Shown here: positions 1 to 5,276 of the stretch, piece by piece
Layout of the letters: the number at the start of each line of letters is the position of its first letter
How positions within the stretch are numbered: position 1 is the first letter of the stretch
Assembly (NCBI GenBank): GCA_905479025.1
Contig: CAJQKX010000336.1
Coordinates: 1 to 5,276, forward strand
Reading direction: 5' to 3'
From: an uncultured Paraglaciecola sp.
Lineage (GTDB): Bacteria > Pseudomonadota > Gammaproteobacteria > Enterobacterales > Alteromonadaceae
Length of the DNA stretch: 5,276 nucleotides
Position numbers and translations under genes: made by a program
The notes under the pieces: model-generated
What the model was told of the DNA's origin: nothing
Seen by the model: the letters and a program-made list of their open reading frames with translations, nothing else
Database searches by the model: none

Positions 1-2
1 CT

Positions 3-2834
3 GCTTTCAGGCTAAATTTCTTTATTGATGAGGTAGGCCAATACATCGCAGATAATATAAAACTTATGACCAATTTGCAGACTGTTGCCGAGAGTTTGGC
101 TACTAAGTGTAATGGTCAGGCATGGATCATTGTGACAGCGCAAGAGGATATGTCTTCTGTAGTTGGTGAAACGAGTAAGCAGCAAAGCAACGACTTCACT
201 AAAATTCAAGCCCGCTTTAAAAGCAGAATGAAGCTCACGAGTCAAGATGTAGCAGAGGTGATCCAGCTTCGATTGCTTGAAAAGCGTGAGGAATACATTG
301 AACAACTTGGTGACCTGCATCAACAGCAAGAAAACAATTTTAAAACGATATTTGATTTTGCTGATGGCTCTGCGACCTACCGAAACTTCAAAGATCGGGA
401 ACACTTTATACAGTGTTACCCTTTTGTTCCCTATCAGTTCACGCTGTTTCAATCCTCTATACAAAATCTATCTACGCACAGCGCTTTCGAAGGTAAGCAT
501 AGTTCGGTGGGTGAGCGATCAATGCTTGGAGTCTTCCAGCAAGTAGCTATCGCGATAAAAGGGCATAAGCTTGGCGACTTAGCAACATTTGATTTGATGT
601 TTGAAGGTATTCGAACGGCATTAAAAACAGCTACCCAGCAGTCGATCCTGAAAGCTGAACAGAATCTCGATAACCAATTCGCAGTTCGTTTGCTAAAAGC
701 GCTATTTCTTGTTAAATACGTCAAAGAATTCAAACCAACAGTGCGGAATCTATGCGTTCTAATGCACGACAGTTTTGAACGAGATATCCCTTCGCTAAAG
801 CTGAACGTAGAAGAAGCCCTAAATCTACTTGAGAAACAAACATATATTCAAAGAAACGGCGAATATTTTGAATACCTAACTGATGAAGAGCAGGACGTAG
901 AACAAGAGATAAAAAATACTGAGGTAGACAATACTGCAGTTGCAACTGAGCTTGAAAAGCTAATTTATGACGGTGTTTTAAAAACACGGAAAATACGTTG
1001 GAATGAAAATGGGCAAGACTACCCCTTTACTAAGCGTTTGGATGACAATCTAAGCGGCCGAGAATACGAACTGGCGATAAATGTGATTACTTCATTTCAC
1101 GATCATCGTGATGCTTTTGAAAAACACAAGTCAGATACGGTATTTAGTGACGAATTACGTATTGTGCTCCCTGAAAGCGAACGATTGGTTCGTGACCTTA
1201 TCCTATATAAGCAAACTGATAAATATATCTTGCATGGAACTCGTACTACTCAACAAGATAGTATAAAGCGGATTCTTACTGAGAAAGGGAATCAAAATTC
1301 GGAGCGATTGAATCAACTAAGAATATTGACTTCGAAATTGATCGGCAACGCGAAGTATTTCGTTGCGGGTCAGGAACTTGAACTGAGTGGCGAAGATGGC
1401 CAAGGTAAGATAATTAGAGCCTTTGGTGAACTGATTAAACACACCTATCCAAACCTGAAAATGCTCCGTAGCACACAGTACAACGAAGCACAAATCGCCG
1501 AGATTTTGATTCAAGCTGAACAAGGCTTATTTGGGGAAGAAATCCAATTACCAGAACCTCAGCAAGAAATGCTCTCGTTCATTCAAAGTAATAGTCGCGG
1601 CGGTATCCGTACCACAGTAAAAACGTTGCTACAAAAATTTGAAAGTAAGCCCTACGGCTGGTCTTTCGCGGCAGTGCTCTGCAGTTTGGCGCACTTGTGT
1701 GGCAGGGCAAAAATCGAAGTAAGGGAGTCAACTAACTTGCTAGATGATGCCGAACTCGCCAGAGCGCTTAGGAACACAGCGTCCCACGGCAATTTAATTC
1801 TTGACCCCCAAGTTGAATTTAATCAGTCACAAGTTCGTAAGGTGAAGGAATTCTACAACGACTACTTTGAGAAAGTAGCACACGCCACAGAGGTAAAAGC
1901 GTTAGCCAAAGAACTTCAAGAAGGTTTTGCCAATCAAGCGATTGAGCTAGATAAGCGTTTAGCTCAAGCATCACAGTATCCATTTTTGCGAGCGCTTTCG
2001 CCTATCGTTGTGGCATTACAAGACCTTAAATCAAAACCCTACACATGGTTCATGTCTGAATTAACCATTCAAGAAGATCAATGGTTTGACTACAAAGAAA
2101 AAACTATTGATCCGATACTGAAATTTATGAAGGGGGTTAGTAAAGATAACTACGATGAAGCCCGCTCTCTGCTAGAGAACCAAAAACCAAATCTGGAATA
2201 TATCGAAGGCGATGAGCCCCAAGGTTTGGCGGTAGCGTTAGTTGACCCCGCTATTTATAAAGGGGCAGCTATACAGCAGCTAAAAGCGGATTACTCATCA
2301 CTCCAGCAAAAAATTGAGCATCAGGTAGAAGCTGAGCGAGCGAATGCGCTGACAGCCATTGAAAGGCTTAAAGCTAAGTTAGAAGGCTTTGAGGAATACA
2401 AGGACTTAGAAGCTGACAAGCAAACTAACTTATCTAAAGCCTTTGATGAGGTTGTATCGAAAGTGACTAGTCAGTCATTAATAGCGATGATTCGTGATGA
2501 AGTTCGCCGCTTTGAAGATCATCGATACTCGTCTCTAGTCCAGCAGCTCATGGCGTGGAATCAGCCAGAGGAAGAAGAAAAGGACGGGGCTTCAATACAG
2601 GTAGAAGATGAATCGGGGCACGCTGTACAAAAAACGGAAAGTTCAGATGGCAAAACCGAGCAGAAACCTGAGCCAGAAGAGCGCAAAAAGCCAGCGACAA
2701 TCGCTGCTAAAAATGTCAGGGTGAATTTCCACAAACCTTGGTTGGCAAGCGCGTCGGATGTGGAAGATTATCTTGCTAAGTATCGGGAAGCACTGCTAGA
2801 AGAAATTCAAAAAGGTAAAAAGGTGCAATTATGA
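3..2834 (+). CDS. brxC: BREX system P-loop ATPase BrxC, 5'-truncated by window edge
   Basis: BrxC is the large cytoplasmic ATPase of type 1 BREX, and family work shows it is needed for both host methylation and phage restriction. The first ATG (66) is not the start. The same frame is open from base 3 and already encodes a BrxC-like Walker B stretch, FFIDEVGQYIADN, with D27-29 and E30-32. About 943 residues are visible. BrxC is usually about 1,200 aa, so roughly the first 250 residues, with Walker A, lie upstream. Next come a sensor-like strand WIIVTAQED (123-149) and the family-typical YPFVPYQF (about 417-440) and HSSVGERSML (498-527). A long helical region follows, with a probable coiled coil at about 2265-2430. 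A Glu/Lys-rich low-complexity linker (about 2566-2715) precedes a conserved-looking C-terminal tail around VNFHKPWLAS. No frameshift or internal stop is seen. The TGA overlaps the next gene by 4 nt. The BrxC assignment is from recalled family motifs and is supported by pglX downstream. Confidence 0.93.
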   Translation, partial: AFRLNFFIDEVGQYIADNIKLMTNLQTVAESLATKCNGQAWIIVTAQEDMSSVVGETSKQQSNDFTKIQARFKSRMKLTSQDVAEVIQLRLLEKREEYIEQLGDLHQQQENNFKTIFDFADGSATYRNFKDREHFIQCYPFVPYQFTLFQSSIQNLSTHSAFEGKHSSVGERSMLGVFQQVAIAIKGHKLGDLATFDLMFEGIRTALKTATQQSILKAEQNLDNQFAVRLLKALFLVKYVKEFKPTVRNLCVLMHDSFERDIPSLKLNVEEALNLLEKQTYIQRNGEYFEYLTDEEQDVEQEIKNTEVDNTAVATELEKLIYDGVLKTRKIRWNENGQDYPFTKRLDDNLSGREYELAINVITSFHDHRDAFEKHKSDTVFSDELRIVLPESERLVRDLILYKQTDKYILHGTRTTQQDSIKRILTEKGNQNSERLNQLRILTSKLIGNAKYFVAGQELELSGEDGQGKIIRAFGELIKHTYPNLKMLRSTQYNEAQIAEILIQAEQGLFGEEIQLPEPQQEMLSFIQSNSRGGIRTTVKTLLQKFESKPYGWSFAAVLCSLAHLCGRAKIEVRESTNLLDDAELARALRNTASHGNLILDPQVEFNQSQVRKVKEFYNDYFEKVAHATEVKALAKELQEGFANQAIELDKRLAQASQYPFLRALSPIVVALQDLKSKPYTWFMSELTIQEDQWFDYKEKTIDPILKFMKGVSKDNYDEARSLLENQKPNLEYIEGDEPQGLAVALVDPAIYKGAAIQQLKADYSSLQQKIEHQVEAERANALTAIERLKAKLEGFEEYKDLEADKQTNLSKAFDEVVSKVTSQSLIAMIRDEVRRFEDHRYSSLVQQLMAWNQPEEEEKDGASIQVEDESGHAVQKTESSDGKTEQKPEPEERKKPATIAAKNVRVNFHKPWLASASDVEDYLAKYREALLEEIQKGKKVQL
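2821..2825 (+). promoter_or_regulatory. Ribosome binding site of the ATPase gene
   Basis: AGGTG, preceded by an A-rich run, ends 5 nt before the ATG at 2831. It lies inside the last codons of brxC. It supports 2831 as the true start of the ATPase gene, and with the ATGA overlap it suggests both direct initiation and translational coupling to brxC. Confidence 0.6.
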
Positions 2835-3886
2835 TTGAAAAAATTTCACTAGAGAATTTTACCTTGTTCCATAAGGTTGACGTAGACCTTTGCCCTAAAA
2901 TAAACATTATTATTGGAGAAAATGGCACAGGGAAGACGCAACTTCTCAAAGTCGCCTATGCTGCATCAAGTACTAGAACACAGCTTGATACTTCGAGTAA
3001 TGAAGCCGAAACATTACGGTTAAAAATGACCGAGCGACTGGTAAAGCTATTTCTACCACTGGATGACAAAGTTGCAAAGCTCCATAGAAGTGGCGCTGAA
3101 TCTACTGCCAAGATTCACCTCACATATGGTGATGGAAAAGAAATTGAGCTGGGATTTTTTAATAATTCTCAGACAGCCACCTTAAAGGGTAATGGCAATC
3201 TTGATTCCACAGCTGCGGCCCCAGTATATATTCCTACAAAGGAAGTGCTTTCATTTATGAAGGGATTTAGCAGCTTGTACCAACGTTTCGATCTATCTTT
3301 TGACCAAACTTATCAAGATATTTGTTTGTCACTGGATTTGCCAGAGCTGCGACCGGGTGCCATGCAGGAAAAAGCAAAATGGGCAGTGGAAAAAATAAAT
3401 GAAGTCGTAGATGGTCAGTTCGTCTTTTACGGTGGCGGCAAAGTTACGTTTAAATCTAACAATAATGAATACTCTGCTAATGTGGTTGCAGAAGGGTTTC
3501 GTAAAGCAGGCATGCTTGGAAGGTTACTAGAAACTGGAGCAATTCAACCCGGCATTAGCGGGACTCTTTTTTGGGATGAGCCGGAGTCCAACTTCAACCC
3601 GAAGCTGATGGAGATGCTAGTGGGAATTCTTCTTGAGCTTTCTCGTCATGGGCAGCAGATTGTTTTGGCCACCCACGACTATGTGTTTTTGAAGTGGTTT
3701 GACCTGCTTTCCAGTAAGAAAAAAGATGATCAAGTTCGCTATCATTCCCTATACAAGGATGGCAACAGAATCAAAGTCATGACGACTGATAATTATGCAG
3801 ACCTTCAGCCTAACCCCATTGATGAGGCATTCGGAAATATCATTAATGAAGAAATTAAAAATGATATGGGAAGTCTTGGTAAATGA
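2831..3886 (+). CDS. ABC/AAA-type ATPase (AAA_15/AAA_21-like), BREX-embedded
   Basis: This is a complete 351-aa soluble ATPase with the ABC/SMC/OLD-like fold. The N-terminus, MIEKISLENFTLFHKVDVDL, is the typical first strand of this class. Walker A is GENGTGKT (residues 29-36). A YIPTKEVLSF strand follows in mid-protein. The signature-like helix start is AEGFRKAG (220-227) instead of LSGGQ. Walker B with its catalytic glutamate is LFWDEPESNFNP (D249, E250). The H-loop is ATHDY (H282). No membrane segment and no C-terminal TOPRIM domain is visible, and the length leaves little room for one, so it is an ATPase without its own nuclease, unlike GajA or OLD. It overlaps brxC and the downstream gene by ATGA on each side. 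Relatives with the same EGFRK and WDEPE motifs are widespread and often paired with an effector. By inference it may sense phage or DNA ends and control the next gene's product. Its closest named family is uncertain; PARIS AriA-like is possible but unproven. Confidence 0.88.
   Translation: MIEKISLENFTLFHKVDVDLCPKINIIIGENGTGKTQLLKVAYAASSTRTQLDTSSNEAETLRLKMTERLVKLFLPLDDKVAKLHRSGAESTAKIHLTYGDGKEIELGFFNNSQTATLKGNGNLDSTAAAPVYIPTKEVLSFMKGFSSLYQRFDLSFDQTYQDICLSLDLPELRPGAMQEKAKWAVEKINEVVDGQFVFYGGGKVTFKSNNNEYSANVVAEGFRKAGMLGRLLETGAIQPGISGTLFWDEPESNFNPKLMEMLVGILLELSRHGQQIVLATHDYVFLKWFDLLSSKKKDDQVRYHSLYKDGNRIKVMTTDNYADLQPNPIDEAFGNIINEEIKNDMGSLGK
3868..3873 (+). promoter_or_regulatory. Probable weak ribosome binding site of the 172-aa gene
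   Basis: GGGAAG ends 9 nt before the ATG at 3883, within the end of the ATPase gene. The match and spacing are mediocre. Together with the ATGA overlap this suggests that translation of the small protein depends mainly on ribosomes finishing the ATPase gene, as expected for subunits made in a fixed ratio. Confidence 0.4.
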
Positions 3887-4401
3887 AAGTAGTGACTACT
3901 GATGGCTTTAGGTTTGAATTTGATGACGCTATCGAAGCTTTTGTATTTGATGAGACAGACAAAAGCAAGGCTACCTATCACGGGGCTCCAATGAAGGGAA
4001 TTGATGTAATGGCAGAATTTGAAGAAGCCTACGTCTACATCGAAATTAAAGACTATGATGAGCAAGATCAATACGATACGTCAGTGTTTTCCACAGATGA
4101 CGAAAAGAAGCAAAAGCAAAAAGCCTTTAAGTGGCTGAAGAATTATCTTAAATACAAGTATCGCGATTCATATTTATATAGACATGCTGAAGATAAGGTG
4201 GACAAGCCTATTCACTATATCTGTCTGTTAACATTTGACAACGCACTGAATTCCAGGATGAAAAAGTCTCTTGACCAAGAGTTGCCAGTTAAGAAGAAAC
4301 CATCCCGGTGGAACAAAGCTTTGGTTGATAGTTGTCAGGTAGTCAATATGGCCAAATGGAATGAGAACTTTCCAAAGTGGCCTGTTACGCGAATTGTATA
4401 G
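3883..4401 (+). CDS. Small acidic/lysine-rich protein with PD-(D/E)XK nuclease-like motif
   Basis: This is a complete 172-aa protein that I do not recognise as a named family. Seen directly: a beta-rich N-terminus, then GIDVMAEFEEAYVYIEIKDY, which places D41 about one hairpin before E54-I-K56. A Lys-rich helix follows (about residues 75-92), then a hydrophobic strand PIHYICLLTF, then a C-terminal segment with WNKALVD and WNENFPKWPVTRI. A helix, a D on one strand, E-x-K on the next strand, then helix and strand is the core layout of PD-(D/E)XK nucleases, where D, E and K bind metal and activate water. The nuclease call is inferred from the motif only. It starts on the ATGA of the ATPase stop, so the two are probably made together and may form a complex in which the ATPase gates cleavage. 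Alternatives are a non-catalytic adaptor with this fold or an unrelated protein with a chance ExK. No signal peptide or membrane segment is seen. Confidence 0.8.
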   Translation: MKVVTTDGFRFEFDDAIEAFVFDETDKSKATYHGAPMKGIDVMAEFEEAYVYIEIKDYDEQDQYDTSVFSTDDEKKQKQKAFKWLKNYLKYKYRDSYLYRHAEDKVDKPIHYICLLTFDNALNSRMKKSLDQELPVKKKPSRWNKALVDSCQVVNMAKWNENFPKWPVTRIV

Positions 4402-4410
4402 ATGGCATAA
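4402..4410 (+). other. Two-codon minicistron in the gap before pglX
   Basis: The 10-nt gap between the 172-aa gene and pglX contains ATGGCATAA, a Met-Ala-stop reading frame. It starts directly after the TAG at 4399-4401 and its TAA ends one base before the pglX ATG at 4412. It could act as a re-initiation stepping stone for ribosomes, since no good Shine-Dalgarno sequence is visible for pglX. It may equally be chance. Confidence 0.3.
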
Positions 4411-4411
4411 A

Positions 4412-5276
4412 ATGGAAATCTCAAAACTTAAAAAATTCGCACAATTTGCTCGTAGAAGCCTTATCGAACAGGTGGCTAGCAAACTCAATTTGGTGCTTAA
4501 AGAAGAGAGTTCAGTGCGTCGAGAGCTACCTCAAGTCGTCGCCAAGTTAGAGACAGAACTAAAGAGCAAGGGCAAAGAGCAACTTATCGAACAGGTCGCC
4601 TATATATGGTTTAACCGCTTTTGTGCGCTGCGGTTTATGGATGTGAATGTCTATAACCGTATCGGAGTGCTTTCCCCTGCGGAAGGTCAATTCCAGCCAG
4701 AGATTTTGGCAGAGGCCAAAGCAGGTCATATTGATGAAAGTATTGTGAATGAAGCGGCACGAGCCAAGATATTTGGCTTGTTAGACGGCTCCATCAAAAG
4801 TCGCGATAGCCAGTCAGAAGCTTATCGCTTACTCATCGTAGCGGTGTGTAACGATTATCATCGCATTATGCCCTACCTGTTTGAACGCATTGAAGACTAT
4901 ACCGAATTACTCATGCCAGATGACTTATTGTCAGGCAACTCTATCCTCGCCTACACCCGCGAAGCGATGACGCCTGAAGCTTGTGAGTCCGTTGAGTGTA
5001 TTGGCTGGTTGTATCAGTTCTATATCTCAGAGAAGAAAGACAAAGTTTTTGAAGGCTTAAAGAAAAACAAAAAAATTACACCCGAGAACATTCCAGCAGC
5101 TACTCAGTTATTCACCCCACACTGGATTGTACGTTACTTGGTAGAAAACTCTTTAGGTCGATTGTGGATGTTGAATAATCCTAACTCGAAAATTGTCGAG
5201 CAAATGGATTATTACATTAAGCCCGTTGAAGAAGAGAAAGAATTCCTTAATATCAGTAGCCCTGAAGAAATCAAAG
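4412..5276 (+). CDS. pglX: BREX adenine-specific DNA methyltransferase PglX/BrxX, 3'-truncated by window edge
   Basis: PglX is the BREX methyltransferase. In type 1 systems it makes N6-methyladenine in a non-palindromic hexamer to mark host DNA, and it is also required for phage exclusion. The visible 288 codons, about a quarter of a typical 1,200-aa PglX, match the family N-terminus: MEISKLKKFAQFARRSLIEQ, then AYIWFNRFCALRFMD, a helical segment containing YHRIMPYLFERIEDYTELL, then IGWLYQFYISEKK and TQLFTPHWIVRYLV (from residue 231), the motif that opens the SAM-binding region. The NPPY catalytic motif and the target-recognition domain lie beyond the window. The ATG at 4412 is chosen because the protein begins at the expected family position there and the upstream gene ends at 4401. 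No strong Shine-Dalgarno sequence is seen, so coupling to the upstream gene is likely. The frame is open to the edge without interruption. Confidence 0.93.
   Translation, partial: MEISKLKKFAQFARRSLIEQVASKLNLVLKEESSVRRELPQVVAKLETELKSKGKEQLIEQVAYIWFNRFCALRFMDVNVYNRIGVLSPAEGQFQPEILAEAKAGHIDESIVNEAARAKIFGLLDGSIKSRDSQSEAYRLLIVAVCNDYHRIMPYLFERIEDYTELLMPDDLLSGNSILAYTREAMTPEACESVECIGWLYQFYISEKKDKVFEGLKKNKKITPENIPAATQLFTPHWIVRYLVENSLGRLWMLNNPNSKIVEQMDYYIKPVEEEKEFLNISSPEEIK
4460..4596 (+). repeat. Pair of identical 14-nt direct repeats within pglX
   Basis: CTTATCGAACAGGT occurs at 4460-4473 and again at 4583-4596. The copies are 123 nt (41 codons) apart in the same frame, and both fall within codons for LIEQVA. 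The spacing is a multiple of three, so recombination between the copies would delete 41 residues without a frameshift. The copies may reflect similar helices in the PglX N-terminal region and not a mobile or regulatory element. Confidence 0.6.

Noticed and set aside
66..68. ATG at 66 as the start codon of brxC
   Set aside because: The frame is open upstream to base 3 and encodes the conserved Walker B-like FFIDEVGQ, so the ATG is an internal methionine and the gene runs off the left edge.
12..464. 150-aa reading frame on the - strand opposite brxC
   Set aside because: It lies wholly over well-conserved BrxC codons, has no recognisable domain, and is a shadow of the + strand gene. The other - strand frames were dropped for the same reason.
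277..546. 89-aa + strand frame inside brxC
   Set aside because: It overlaps conserved BrxC motifs in another frame and has no recognisable domain, so it is a shadow frame.
2831..4401. Calling the pair a PARIS system (AriA/AriB)
   Set aside because: The ATPase is compatible in a general way, but the 172-aa partner is too short and lacks anything I recognise as DUF4435/TOPRIM. The name would overstate the evidence.
2831..4411. Insertion by a transposon or integrase
   Set aside because: No terminal inverted repeats, target duplications or recombinase genes are visible at either junction. If the cassette was acquired, homologous exchange is more likely.
5063..5075. A-rich run (AAAAAC followed by seven A) in pglX as a phase-variation tract or programmed frameshift site
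   Set aside because: Seven A is short for a phase-variable tract, and the zero-frame context G-AAA-AAC is not a proper slippery heptamer. The frame continues normally with family-typical sequence on both sides.

Overview
The window is an interior slice of a phage-defence island. It holds a type 1 BREX operon that appears to carry an embedded two-gene ATPase/nuclease-like cassette. All four genes lie on the + strand and nearly every base is coding. The largest non-coding gap is 10 nt, so the whole window reads as one polycistronic unit. No promoter, terminator, tRNA, insertion sequence or CRISPR array is visible. The base composition is moderately AT-rich, and the protein sequences look like those of gammaproteobacteria (Vibrio, Shewanella, Pseudoalteromonas or enteric relatives, where type 1 BREX is common on islands and integrative elements). 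The taxon is an inference with low precision.

Layout: (1) 3-2834 is the C-terminal three quarters of brxC, the large BREX P-loop ATPase. Its 5' end, including Walker A, lies outside the window. (2) 2831-3886 encodes a 351-aa ABC/AAA-type ATPase (AAA_15/AAA_21-like) with all nucleotide-binding motifs intact. (3) 3883-4401 encodes a 172-aa protein that I do not recognise by family. It carries a D-x12-E-x-K pattern like that of PD-(D/E)XK nucleases. (4) 4412 to the window end is the N-terminal 288 codons of pglX (brxX), the BREX adenine methyltransferase, cut off before its catalytic motif.

In the canonical type 1 order (brxA-brxB-brxC-pglX-pglZ-brxL), brxC is followed directly by pglX. Here the ATPase and the small protein sit between them, and two successive ATGA stop/start overlaps tie them to brxC. 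BrxC and PglX are core BREX components needed for self-methylation and phage restriction. The ATPase plus candidate nuclease resembles the sensor-ATPase/effector pairs of other defence systems, such as OLD/Gabija-type and PARIS-type pairs, without being clearly any of them. The best reading is either an accessory defence module nested in and co-expressed with BREX, or an additional BREX subunit pair. The sequence alone cannot decide between these.
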